Source: Persicitalea sp038235275
GTDB lineage: Bacteria > Bacteroidota > Bacteroidia > Cytophagales > Spirosomataceae
DNA: 64,000 bases
Direction of reading: 5' to 3'
Assembly (NCBI GenBank): GCA_038235275.1
Contig: JBBSUC010000008.1
Coordinates: forward strand, 1 to 64,000
Each line of letters opens with the position of its first letter. Position 1 is the first letter of the stretch. The notes beneath the pieces were generated by a model. That model had not been told where the DNA came from and made no database searches. It saw only the letters and a list, made by a program, of their open reading frames with translations. The translations under genes were made by a program, and so were the position numbers. Below, piece after piece: positions 9,481-18,414 of this stretch.

Positions 9481-10314
9481 ATGGCGTATCGTACGATCAT
9501 CAAAGCGGGCGGTTCGGGGACTGACTATTGGCTGGACCTTTGGCGCAACCGGCAACTGCTTTGGATTCTTTCCAAACGCGACATTTCGGTTCGTTACAAG
9601 CAGACGCTTTTGGGCGTCGCCTGGAGCGTGTTGCGGCCTCTGATGACCATGCTGGTCATGGCGGTGGTTTTTAGTTTGGTGGCAAAGCTTCCACCCGATC
9701 CGAATATCCCCTACCCGCTCATGATTCTGGGCGGTTTGACAATCTGGACGTTCTTTTCCGGGGCCTTCAGCCAGGTGAGTAATAGTATTGTATTGAATTC
9801 CAATCTGGTTTCAAAAGTCTATTTCCCCAGGCTACTCATGCCGCTGAGCGCGGTAGCGGTAGGGTTTATCGACTTTCTTATCTCGCTGGTACTTTTTGTT
9901 GGTCTTAGTGTTTTCTACAACTACCTGCCTAGCCCCAACATCGTATTTCTTCCGTTTTTTCTAATCCTCACTTTTGTTTCTGCTTTGGGCTTCGGGCTTT
10001 TCTTTTCTGTCATCAACGTCCGCTTCCGTGACATCGCCCAACTGATCCCCTTTATCGTGCAAGTAGGAATGTACGCCTGTCCGATTGCCTATAGCACACG
10101 GCTCGTCCGGGATTCCTTACCGCAGTACTATAAGTATTATATTATGAACCCCGCCGTCGGCATCATCGACGGCTTCAAATGGTGCTTATTGGGCGACAAT
10201 TCTTATTTCGACCCCAACAGCCTCTATTCTACATTAATCGTATCGATAATAGCATTGTTTCTCTCCGTTATGTACTTTCGTAAGAAGGAGAATACCTTTG
10301 TAGATTATATTTGA
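9481..10314 (+). CDS. Polysaccharide ABC exporter permease (Wzm-like)
   Basis: ABC-2 type membrane subunit that moves lipid-linked polysaccharide across the inner membrane. The start WILSKRDISVRYKQTLLGVAW is typical of the Wzm/TagG family, and six hydrophobic segments follow. At 277 residues it has normal length. It starts 6 bases after the Wzz-like gene and is followed by its ATPase. Confidence 0.92.
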   Translation: MAYRTIIKAGGSGTDYWLDLWRNRQLLWILSKRDISVRYKQTLLGVAWSVLRPLMTMLVMAVVFSLVAKLPPDPNIPYPLMILGGLTIWTFFSGAFSQVSNSIVLNSNLVSKVYFPRLLMPLSAVAVGFIDFLISLVLFVGLSVFYNYLPSPNIVFLPFFLILTFVSALGFGLFFSVINVRFRDIAQLIPFIVQVGMYACPIAYSTRLVRDSLPQYYKYYIMNPAVGIIDGFKWCLLGDNSYFDPNSLYSTLIVSIIALFLSVMYFRKKENTFVDYI

Positions 10315-10330
10315 TACGCAGCGACCGTCT

Positions 10331-11590
10331 ATGCACGTCATTACGGCTGAAAATATCAGCAAAAAATACATCATCGACCACCAGGGCATCCGCAAGCCGT
10401 CAAGTCTGCGAGATGTGGTGTCTGAGACCTTTGAGCAGCTTTTCAACAAAAAGAAACAGGAGACTGCTACCGATCGGAAGGAGGAGTTCTGGGCGCTAAA
10501 AGACGTCAGCTTTTCCATCGACCAAGGCGACCGCATCGGCATCGTGGGCCACAACGGGGCGGGCAAATCGACTTTGCTAAAAATCCTAAGTCGTATTACC
10601 GACCCCACAACGGGTCAGGTATCCATCGACGGCCGGGTGGCTAGTCTGCTGGAAGTTGGTACTGGCTTTCATCCGGAATTAACGGGTCGCGAGAATATTT
10701 TTCTCAACGGGGCCATCCTGGGCATGAACAAGAGCGAAATAAAGCAATCGTTCGACGCTATCGTGGATTTTGCCGGGGTGGAAAAATTCCTCGATACGCC
10801 CGTGAAACGCTATTCTTCGGGCATGTATGTGCGGCTGGGTTTCGCCATTGCCGCCCACCTCGAACCCGAAATCATGATTATCGACGAGGTGCTGGCCGTA
10901 GGCGACGCCGAGTTTCAGAAGAAGTGCCTGGGCAAGATGCGTGACGTTTCCGAAAGTGGACGCACCCTCCTTTTCGTGAGTCATAACCTTACTGCCATTC
11001 AGGCGCTTTGTAATAAATCTTTTTATTTCGAGAAAGGGAAACTACTCGATCAGGGCGAAACTTCCCGTATCGTCACGACTTACCTAAGCCGGGTGTCGCA
11101 GAAGAAACTGGAACGCGAATGGGAAGACATCGACTCTGCTCCCGGTAATGACGAAATCCGCGTCAAGAGCTTCAAGTTGCTACCCGACTACCAGGACGAC
11201 CTGATGCACATCGACGTGAGAACATCGATGGACATCCAATTCGAGTTCTGGAATATGGTCGAAGAGGCGCAGTTGAACTTGAGTCTGCACCTGTATTCTT
11301 ATACGGGGGAATGTATTTTCAACGTCGGTACGGCCTCGCAGTCTTTTGCACAGGGAATAGTGACCGGGACACTCGAAATTCCGGGACACTTCCTGAACGA
11401 TGGTTCCTACATGATTTCGATCATGGTGGTGAAGGATACCAGCAGCGTGATTTACAACATGGAAGAGGCCCTGACCTTCGATGTGGAGGATTATCGTGAG
11501 GGCGTGACCTGGTACGGCAAATGGCCGGGCTACATCCGTCCGCAATTGAACTTTTCTTTGAACCAGGCTGAATCCGTCGTGAATGGTTAA
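10331..11590 (+). CDS. Polysaccharide ABC exporter ATPase with Wzt-type C-terminal domain
   Basis: Powers export by the Wzm-like permease. The nucleotide-binding domain covers about residues 1-245: Walker A GHNGAGKST, signature YSSGMYVRLGFAIA, Walker B IMIIDEVLAVGD and switch His in VSHN. Residues about 265-400 form a beta-rich Wzt-type C-terminal domain. In O9a-type systems this domain binds the capped non-reducing end of the glycan. By inference, this exporter also reads a terminal modification, which could come from the methyltransferase or other modifying enzymes in the locus. It overlaps the next gene by 8 bases. Confidence 0.92.
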   Translation: MHVITAENISKKYIIDHQGIRKPSSLRDVVSETFEQLFNKKKQETATDRKEEFWALKDVSFSIDQGDRIGIVGHNGAGKSTLLKILSRITDPTTGQVSIDGRVASLLEVGTGFHPELTGRENIFLNGAILGMNKSEIKQSFDAIVDFAGVEKFLDTPVKRYSSGMYVRLGFAIAAHLEPEIMIIDEVLAVGDAEFQKKCLGKMRDVSESGRTLLFVSHNLTAIQALCNKSFYFEKGKLLDQGETSRIVTTYLSRVSQKKLEREWEDIDSAPGNDEIRVKSFKLLPDYQDDLMHIDVRTSMDIQFEFWNMVEEAQLNLSLHLYSYTGECIFNVGTASQSFAQGIVTGTLEIPGHFLNDGSYMISIMVVKDTSSVIYNMEEALTFDVEDYREGVTWYGKWPGYIRPQLNFSLNQAESVVNG

Positions 11591-12659
11591 CGTTACGAAG
11601 TCCTTCCTACCCGACCGGGAGGAGTACATCAAATATATTCACGAAATATGGGACCGGGTGCAGCTCACCAACAACGGTCCCCTGCTCCGAAGACTCGAAG
11701 ACGAGCTGAAAGCTTATCTGGGCGTCGAAAATCTGTATTTCTGCGGCAACGGCACCATCGTGCTGCAAATCGCTTTGAAAGTTTTGGAAGTTACCAAGGA
11801 GGTCATCACCACGCCTTTCTCCTACGTCGCCACGACCAATTCCATTTTGTGGGAAAATTGCACCCCTGTGTTTGTGGACATCGACCGAGACACGTTCAAC
11901 ATCGACCCCGAACTGATCGAAGCCGCCATTACACCCGACACCCAGGCGATCATGGCCACCCACGTCTACGGAAACCCCTGTGCGGTGGAAAAAATCAAGG
12001 AAATCGCCGAGCGGCATTCGTTGAAAGTCATTTATGACGCGGCCCACGCTTTCGGCGTGAAGTATCAGGGCAAGTCGCTTCTTTCCTACGGCGACCTGAG
12101 TACGTGTAGTTTCCACGCCACCAAGGTATTTCACACCGTGGAGGGCGGTGCCCTCATTTCCAACCATCCCGAACTGCACGAGAAAATTCACTTGTTGCGA
12201 GCCTTCGGCCACCGGGGCGACGAAGAATATTTCTTCGCGGGGATCAATGGCAAGAATTCCGAATTCCACGCGGCGATGGGCCTCTGTAACCTGCCCCACG
12301 TGCCGGATATCATTGCCGCCCGACGGGAAGTTTTCGAGCAGTACGATGCGCAATTGAACTGGGACAAATTGACAAAGCCGAAAATTGACCCCGACATCGA
12401 ATACAACTACGCTTACTATCCGGTTGTGTTTGAGTCCTATGATAGTATGCGAAAAGTGCAGGCTGCCCTTTTGGAAGTCGAGATTGCGCCCCGTCGATAC
12501 TTTTACCCTTCTCTGAATACTCTCACATTCCTGCCCACCTACTACGCCTGCCCTGTGTCGGAAGACATTTCTTCGCGGGTACTCAGCTTACCGCTTTATG
12601 TCGGTCAACCCGCCGAGGAGATTGAAAAGATTAGCCGCATAATCAATCAAAACCTTTGA
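11583..12659 (+). CDS. DegT/DnrJ/EryC1-family sugar aminotransferase
   Basis: PLP enzyme that puts an amino group on a nucleotide-linked keto sugar. The lysine that carries PLP is in SFHATKVFHTVEGGA, and the aspartate that pairs with the cofactor is in IYDAAHAFG. At 358 residues it is normal length. Its start ATG lies inside the end of the Wzt gene, so the two are probably translated together. The WbqC and acetyltransferase genes nearby suggest a 4-amino-sugar such as a VioA-type product; that identity is inferred. No dTDP-glucose synthase or dehydratase is in the window, so the keto sugar must be made elsewhere. Confidence 0.9.
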   Translation: MVNVTKSFLPDREEYIKYIHEIWDRVQLTNNGPLLRRLEDELKAYLGVENLYFCGNGTIVLQIALKVLEVTKEVITTPFSYVATTNSILWENCTPVFVDIDRDTFNIDPELIEAAITPDTQAIMATHVYGNPCAVEKIKEIAERHSLKVIYDAAHAFGVKYQGKSLLSYGDLSTCSFHATKVFHTVEGGALISNHPELHEKIHLLRAFGHRGDEEYFFAGINGKNSEFHAAMGLCNLPHVPDIIAARREVFEQYDAQLNWDKLTKPKIDPDIEYNYAYYPVVFESYDSMRKVQAALLEVEIAPRRYFYPSLNTLTFLPTYYACPVSEDISSRVLSLPLYVGQPAEEIEKISRIINQNL

Positions 12660-12668
12660 TCCACCGTC

Positions 12669-14699
12669 TTGGAGCTGATCTATTGGATTTCTTTATTGCT
12701 ATTCGTTGGTAGTGTCGGTATTGTTGCCAAGCGACTGAGTGAGCCCTCCCTCAGCGAGTGGTTGCTGTGTTCTTTCGTGCTTTTTGTGGCTTGCATCATC
12801 CCTACGGGATTCGTGCTTTCGGCCCTCGACCTCACCGCACAGACTTTCGCCTGGATCACAGGAAATTTCCTGGCTTTGGGTATTCAATTTTTGGTTTGGG
12901 GCAAATTAATTGGTCCGGCGGAGGTCTATTCCGTGCGCAGTGTTATTCGGAACCGCGCGGCTACCTTTAAAATATGGTTTAGGGAACTTTCGCCCTATCT
13001 AAAGCTACTCTTTACGCTGATGCTGGGTACGATGCTCATCATCGGTGTCACCAACCTGGTGTTGGTGCTGTTCACTGTCCCCAACGAGTGGGACAGCATG
13101 ACGGGCCACCTCAACCGGGCCATTCGCTACATCCAGCGCGGCACCATGGAGCATTTTGGTGGTACCAACTGGAACATGGACACTTACCCAAAGAGCGTGA
13201 CTGCCATCCAGATTTACAGCTACCTGATTTCGGGAAAAATCGAGAATGCCTTCAAGTTGATCCACCATACGGCCTACTGGATTACCCTGGTTGCCGTTTT
13301 CGGGACAGCCCAACGCATTGGCCGTAATTTGTCGGCCAGCTTTTTCTGCGCCCTAGCGTACAGCCTTTTCCTGGATTTCCTGATGCAGGCGATTACTACT
13401 GAAACCGATATTGTGCTAACGGCCTACCTGAGCTGCCTGCTTTATTTTCTGTACAGCTATCACGCCACCAGGCATGACAAGTACCTTTATCTGGCGGGTT
13501 TAGTGTTTGGTATCACGCTGGGACATAAGGTAACGTTCGTGCTGCTGTTGCCTTCGGTGTTTGTTATCATGGTTTATACTGTGTTTTTGGCCCCAGATGT
13601 CAAGATTTTTTTTCGAAGAACCCTGAAAATCGGCCTGGCTATTTTGTTAGCCGTGGCGATTTACGCCCTGCCGACGGGTTATATCAGGAATATTCAGGTC
13701 TTCGGCCATCCCATTGGCCCGCCCACTGCTCTGCAACACCAGTCGGTCGAGCGGGCGGGGAGTCTGCGAAATCTGGCGGAACAGGGTAGCCGAAATTTAG
13801 TGCGGTACAGTTACGATTTTTTCAACCTCGACGGCATCCGCAACGCCCAGTGGGGCTACGACCTGAACACCCAGATTCGCAAGCCCATCGTGTTTCTGGA
13901 GAACAAACTGGGGATGCGGTTGGATGAGGAAACGGATTTTTCCATCGTGCCTTTCAGCTTTCAGCGGCGATTCGAGTTTTACAATGCCAATCCTTATTGG
14001 GGCGTGTTTGGCTTTTCCCTCCTCCTGCCCCTCATTCTGCTCACTTTCCTGCGCGTTTTCCGGTCAAGACCCCACTGGTATTTGGCAATAGCCATTGTGC
14101 TCCACTTCGTGGCCATCTCCTACTCAGCGCCTTATGACCCTTTTAAGGGAAGATATTTCATTGAGACGGGCTTGTTTGGTTCACTATTTTTATTAATGCT
14201 TTTTTCTAACCACCGCCTTTCCATCCTCAAACCCCGGCGGTTAGTGTGGAAATCCTACATCGGTCTGGTCGTGGCCCTAGCTTGCGTATCGGCGATGATG
14301 TCCGTTTATCTCAATATTCGCGCTTTGCCTTTTTCGGCCTACGGCTACGCCTCAGCTTTAACCACCGAACGCATCAGATTCCAGACTTTCGCCCGGCCCG
14401 ACACTTATCCCGCCTATCGTGCCTTCGATTCGCTCGTCCCTCCCAACGCTACGGTGGCTTTAGGGACAATCAACGATGATTTCGAGTATCCGCTCTACGG
14501 TAAAAAACTGACCAGAAAACTCATTTCTATCAATCCTTTTGAGCGGGGCGTCCAGCCCATCCCGCCCGAGGCCGATTACCTGTTTTTTGATAAGAGTGTA
14601 ATCGCGCCCCAACCCGGCGACCTGCGCTTGGGTACCGATACCACCATGACCGATTTGATCGTGAAAGGCGAGGATTATTACCTGCGAAAATTAAAATAA
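12669..14699 (+). CDS. Large GT-C-type membrane glycosyltransferase (unassigned family)
   Basis: A 676-residue protein with about a dozen hydrophobic helices and a C-terminal soluble part of about 120 residues. An acidic motif in the first large loop (NEWDSMTGHLNRA) resembles the catalytic loop of GT-C enzymes, which use polyprenyl-phosphate sugars in the periplasm. Translation starts at TTG 12669; an in-frame stop at 12657 leaves no earlier start. It begins 9 bases after the aminotransferase stop, in the same operon. The substrate is unknown. Confidence 0.75.
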   Translation: MELIYWISLLLFVGSVGIVAKRLSEPSLSEWLLCSFVLFVACIIPTGFVLSALDLTAQTFAWITGNFLALGIQFLVWGKLIGPAEVYSVRSVIRNRAATFKIWFRELSPYLKLLFTLMLGTMLIIGVTNLVLVLFTVPNEWDSMTGHLNRAIRYIQRGTMEHFGGTNWNMDTYPKSVTAIQIYSYLISGKIENAFKLIHHTAYWITLVAVFGTAQRIGRNLSASFFCALAYSLFLDFLMQAITTETDIVLTAYLSCLLYFLYSYHATRHDKYLYLAGLVFGITLGHKVTFVLLLPSVFVIMVYTVFLAPDVKIFFRRTLKIGLAILLAVAIYALPTGYIRNIQVFGHPIGPPTALQHQSVERAGSLRNLAEQGSRNLVRYSYDFFNLDGIRNAQWGYDLNTQIRKPIVFLENKLGMRLDEETDFSIVPFSFQRRFEFYNANPYWGVFGFSLLLPLILLTFLRVFRSRPHWYLAIAIVLHFVAISYSAPYDPFKGRYFIETGLFGSLFLLMLFSNHRLSILKPRRLVWKSYIGLVVALACVSAMMSVYLNIRALPFSAYGYASALTTERIRFQTFARPDTYPAYRAFDSLVPPNATVALGTINDDFEYPLYGKKLTRKLISINPFERGVQPIPPEADYLFFDKSVIAPQPGDLRLGTDTTMTDLIVKGEDYYLRKLK

Positions 14700-14734
14700 A
14701 GTCTTCTCTTTTTTTTCCATTTTCCATTAAATAA

Positions 14735-15433
14735 ATGACTCTTGCCATCATGCAGCCTTATTTTATGCCGTACCTGGGCTACTATAAGCTGCTCAATGCC
14801 GCCGATAAGTTTGTTATTTACGACGACGTTAACTTCATTAATCGAGGATGGATAAATCGGAACAATATTCTGGTCAATGGAAAGGAACACCTTTTTACAA
14901 TTCCTCTGCAAGACGCCAGTCAGAACAAGCTCATAAACGAAGTGAACCTGTCCCCTGACGTCGTCTGGCGCAAAAAACTGCTTAAAACCATTGCCCAGTC
15001 CTATCGCAAAGCGCCATACTATGAAGATGTCTTTCCCCTGCTCGAAAACATTATCAACGACCCCGCCGAGGACATCGCGGCGTACTGTGGCCAAAGTCTG
15101 ACTAAAACCGCGAATTACCTGGAAATAAAAACCGAGATCGTCTCTTCTTCTCGACAATATGGTAATGCCGCGCTAAAAGCACAGGAGAGAATCCTGGATA
15201 TTTGCAAGCAAGAGGAAGCCACTCATTACATTAATCCCATCAATGGCCAGGAATTGTACGACAAGTCTTTTTTCGAAGAGAAAGGAGTCACCCTTAGTTT
15301 TATCATGGCAAAATCTCAGCCCTATCCGCAATTTAAGAATGAGTTTGTACCTTGGCTCTCCGTCATAGACGTTCTAATGTTCAACAGCGTGCCGGAAATT
15401 CATGATTTGCTACAGGCGTATGATTTAATTTAG
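14735..15433 (+). CDS. WbqC-like family protein
   Basis: The start IMQPYFMPYLGYYKLLNAAD and the following YDDVNFINRGWINRN are the signature of the WbqC family. Members lie in O-antigen and capsule loci next to amino-sugar genes, and some are thought to transfer glycyl or other acyl groups to aminosugars; that role is not firmly known. At 232 residues the length is normal. Its position between the aminotransferase and an acetyltransferase supports a role in making or decorating an amino sugar. Confidence 0.88.
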   Translation: MTLAIMQPYFMPYLGYYKLLNAADKFVIYDDVNFINRGWINRNNILVNGKEHLFTIPLQDASQNKLINEVNLSPDVVWRKKLLKTIAQSYRKAPYYEDVFPLLENIINDPAEDIAAYCGQSLTKTANYLEIKTEIVSSSRQYGNAALKAQERILDICKQEEATHYINPINGQELYDKSFFEEKGVTLSFIMAKSQPYPQFKNEFVPWLSVIDVLMFNSVPEIHDLLQAYDLI

Positions 15434-15504
15434 TTCAGCGTTCTAAGTTCTGCGAAAAAAAACACGCCATTAAGCCAAAACGCCCCACCCTCCCACATTA
15501 AAAT

Positions 15505-16164
15505 ATGGCAAAAGTTATCATCTTCGGCATCCTCGACACGGCGGAACTCGCCCACTTCTATCTGGAAAACGACTCGGAACACGACGTCGTGGCCTTTACC
15601 GTCAACCGGGAATATATTAAGGAAGACTATTTTCGTGGACTGCCGCTCGTGGCGTTTGAAGACGTTGAAACCATTTTTTCGACCACGGAATACGCCTTTT
15701 TCGCCCCGCTGACGGCCCGGAATATGAACCGTAACCGTGAAAAGGTTTACCTGGAAGCTAAGGCCAAAGGGTATTCATTTATTTCGTACATCAGTTCATA
15801 CGCCACCATTTTCGACCGCAGCGTAGTGGGCGAGAACTGTTTCATCCTGGAAGACAACACGATCCAGCCCTTTACCACCATTGGCAACAACGTGGTGCTT
15901 TGGAGTGGCAACCACATTGGCCACCACAGCACCATTCGCGACCACGTTTTCTTTACCTCCCATATAGTTATGTCGGGCCACTGCACTATCGAATCTTATT
16001 CCTTTTTTGGCGTTAACGCCACCATCCGCGATTATTCGCACATTGCGCAGGGCACGCTGGTAGGCATGGCCGCCGCCATTATGAAAAACACCGATGAGTG
16101 GAGCATCTATGTCGGCAACCCCGCCAAGAAGGTGCCGGGCAAGAAAAGTTTTGAAGCTTACTAA
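15505..16164 (+). CDS. PglD/NeuD-like sugar O/N-acetyltransferase
   Basis: An N-terminal Rossmann-like part (residues 1-75, MAKVIIFGILDTAELAHFYL) is followed by a left-handed beta-helix of hexapeptide repeats (residues 85-205), ending with the usual YVGNPAKKVPGKK. The putative catalytic His lies in SGNHIGHHSTIRD. Such enzymes acetylate an amino group or hydroxyl on UDP- or dTDP-linked sugars. With the aminotransferase at 11583 it probably finishes an N-acetylated amino sugar. Confidence 0.85.
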   Translation: MAKVIIFGILDTAELAHFYLENDSEHDVVAFTVNREYIKEDYFRGLPLVAFEDVETIFSTTEYAFFAPLTARNMNRNREKVYLEAKAKGYSFISYISSYATIFDRSVVGENCFILEDNTIQPFTTIGNNVVLWSGNHIGHHSTIRDHVFFTSHIVMSGHCTIESYSFFGVNATIRDYSHIAQGTLVGMAAAIMKNTDEWSIYVGNPAKKVPGKKSFEAY

Positions 16165-16179
16165 AGCTGTTTAACTTTG
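16150..16179 (+). promoter_or_regulatory. Predicted internal promoter before the GT4 gene
   Basis: TTTG (16150-16153), an 18-base spacer and TAACTTTG (16172-16179) match the Bacteroidota consensus exactly. It overlaps the end of the acetyltransferase gene. Transcription would start near 16186, which argues against the TTG at 16184 as translation start. Confidence 0.55.
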
Positions 16180-16207
16180 TCTTTTGCCCAATCAATCCCC
16201 AGCGAGT

Positions 16208-17437
16208 TTGCAAAAAGTTCTCTTCATCTCCCACGACGCCAATCGGGCTGGCAGCCAGTTGCTGCTACTTCAGCTCATTGGTCTGCTGGCAAATAAGGGC
16301 ATACCAACGCATATTTTGCTTTGTGAAGGTGGCGAGTTGGTTGATAAGTTTGAAAAGGTAACCTCTGTTACACTGGTCAAGCCAATTCCACAACGATCTC
16401 TTTTGCAGAGATTCATCAGAATTTTATCAAAAAAAAGTCAGGCTAATGTCCCTGACAATCCTGATTTTTCCAGGGTTAAAGCCGAGTTGCTCGCGCAACG
16501 CTTTGACCTGGTTTTCGTCAATTCGGTAGCCAATGCCGAATTTTACCACTGCCAGTTGGGCTACCTGCAAAAGCTGCCCGTGGTATTGTTCGCCCACGAA
16601 CTGCAAATGTCGGTAGCCACCTACACCGAACCCGAATCCCTGAAATTCTTGCTGGGCAAATGCCACCACCTCATCGCCGTCTCAGGAGCGGTGGCCGATT
16701 TTTACGTAAAAGAATACCAATATCCGGCGGAACGGGTAAGCACATTTACACTCATCAACACCGACGACATACAACGTCGTATTGCGGCGGTCGATTCGCA
16801 ATGGCTGCAACAAGAACTCGATCTGCCCGCCGACGCCATCGTGGTGGGCGGCTGTGGCAACGCCGAATGGCGGAAGGGCAACGACATTTTTAACCTGATT
16901 GCCCGTGAAGTCATCGAACGACTACCCGACAAATCCGTTTATTTTGTGTGGGTCGGGGCGGGTGATTCCCAGCCATTTTATGAACTTATCAAATTCGACA
17001 TCGAGCGCTTTGGCCTGACGGATAAAATTCGGCTGATTCCGCCTACCCCGCGAGCGCTGGACATCATGACGCGTTTCGACGTTTTTCTGCTCAGCTCGCG
17101 CGAAGACCCCTACCCGCTGGTAGTCCTCGAAGCGGCTCTGCTCCAAAAACCCATCGTCTGCTTCGACCAGGCCGGTGGCGCGCCCGAGCTCGTGGAAAGT
17201 GATGCCGGGGAAGTGGTTAAATACCTCGACGTCCACGCCGCCGCTACAGCCGTCGTTTCTCTCGTCGAAGACAGCGACTTGAGAATAAAAAAAGGAAAGA
17301 TGGCGTACGAGAAAGTGCTGGAACGCCACGACACCGCTTCAAGTGTACAAAAAGTGATGGACATAATTGAATGCGCAACAGAAAATACCGCTGTCGGTGT
17401 AACGGTCGAATCCACCGAAGTAAGCCCCGCCGCATGA
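16208..17437 (+). CDS. Glycosyltransferase family 4
   Basis: GT-B fold retaining glycosyltransferase acting at the inner face of the membrane. The start KVLFISHDANRAGSQLLLLQ and the donor-site region SSREDPYPLVVLEAA with the following AGGAPELV are typical. No ATG is available. TTG 16208 gives the family-like MQKVLFISHD; TTG 16184 is possible but lies at the predicted transcription start. The C-terminal 20 residues are Glu/Val/Thr-rich and look like a tail. It overlaps the next gene by ATGA at 17434. Confidence 0.85.
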   Translation: MQKVLFISHDANRAGSQLLLLQLIGLLANKGIPTHILLCEGGELVDKFEKVTSVTLVKPIPQRSLLQRFIRILSKKSQANVPDNPDFSRVKAELLAQRFDLVFVNSVANAEFYHCQLGYLQKLPVVLFAHELQMSVATYTEPESLKFLLGKCHHLIAVSGAVADFYVKEYQYPAERVSTFTLINTDDIQRRIAAVDSQWLQQELDLPADAIVVGGCGNAEWRKGNDIFNLIAREVIERLPDKSVYFVWVGAGDSQPFYELIKFDIERFGLTDKIRLIPPTPRALDIMTRFDVFLLSSREDPYPLVVLEAALLQKPIVCFDQAGGAPELVESDAGEVVKYLDVHAAATAVVSLVEDSDLRIKKGKMAYEKVLERHDTASSVQKVMDIIECATENTAVGVTVESTEVSPAA

Positions 17438-18414
17438 CGATTGCCTTTACGATTTGCTCCGTCAACTACCTGGCCCAGGCCCGCACCCTGGGCGACTCGC
17501 TGCGTCGCACCAATCCCAAACTACGTTATTTCATCGGCTTGGTAGATCGGCTGGATGACGTTGAATTTGAGCCGGGTTACGAACCAGGCTACCCGCTTGT
17601 GGAAATACACACCATCGGTATCTCGGACTTTGCCGACATGTGCGACCGCTACAACATCACCGAACTCAACACAGCGGTAAAGCCCTTCTTTTTTAGCTAC
17701 TTTTTTAAAAAATATCCTGAGGCTGACAAGGTCATTTACTTTGACCCCGACATTATCGTTTTCCAGCCCCTCACCCGGTTGCTGAGCTATCTGGACCGGC
17801 ATGAAGCGGTGCTGACGCCCCACATCTGTACCCCGATCGAGGATCGTAAAACCCCGAACGAGCTGAATCACCTCAATACGGGCGTCTACAACCTGGGCTT
17901 TTGTGCTTTCCGTCGGAGTGATGCTATCTTTAATTATGTAAAGTGGTGGGAGGAGAAACTGCGCTACGAATGTCTGATTGCGCTCTGTGACGGACTTTTC
18001 GTGGATCAGAACTGGATGAATTTTCTGCCTTTATTCGTTGAAAATACCTATCTCGAAAAACACCGGGGGTACAATGCCGCCTATTGGAACCTGCACGAAA
18101 GGTATTTTAAGAAAGAGGGTGGCGCATTTTTGATTAATGAAAAAGAGCTGCTCATTTTTTTCCATTATAGTGGCTACGATCCGCGTAAGCCCGAATTGAT
18201 TTCTAAATACCAGGATCGCTTTACCTTTACGGAACGCCCCGATTTGGTCGAATTATTTGCGTTTTACCACGATCAACTCGTGCAGAACGGGAACGAGTAC
18301 TACCGCCAATATCCCTGCCGCTACATCAAGCCGGAGAAAATTTACAAATACGTTCGCGTCAGGAAAGCACTGACCGCCCCACTGCGGCGATTGGCCGCCG
18401 CCTTCGACACTTAA
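17434..18414 (+). CDS. GT8-like nucleotide-sugar transferase (copy 1, DxD present)
   Basis: A 326-residue GT-A-type enzyme. It shows FTICSVNYLAQARTLGDSL at the start, the metal-binding motif DPD (residues 104-106, in YFDPDIIVF), then LNTGVYNLGF and DQNWMNFLP. The ATG at 17434 is chosen because it couples to the preceding stop by ATGA overlap and gives the family-like start; an upstream extension of 21 residues is highly basic and unlike the family. It is paralogous to the gene at 19166. The acceptor is unknown. Confidence 0.78.
   Translation: MTIAFTICSVNYLAQARTLGDSLRRTNPKLRYFIGLVDRLDDVEFEPGYEPGYPLVEIHTIGISDFADMCDRYNITELNTAVKPFFFSYFFKKYPEADKVIYFDPDIIVFQPLTRLLSYLDRHEAVLTPHICTPIEDRKTPNELNHLNTGVYNLGFCAFRRSDAIFNYVKWWEEKLRYECLIALCDGLFVDQNWMNFLPLFVENTYLEKHRGYNAAYWNLHERYFKKEGGAFLINEKELLIFFHYSGYDPRKPELISKYQDRFTFTERPDLVELFAFYHDQLVQNGNEYYRQYPCRYIKPEKIYKYVRVRKALTAPLRRLAAAFDT

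Noticed and set aside
11607..12353. A 248-residue open frame opposite the aminotransferase
   Set aside because: It mirrors the aminotransferase codons, has no family match I recognise and no separate start signals.
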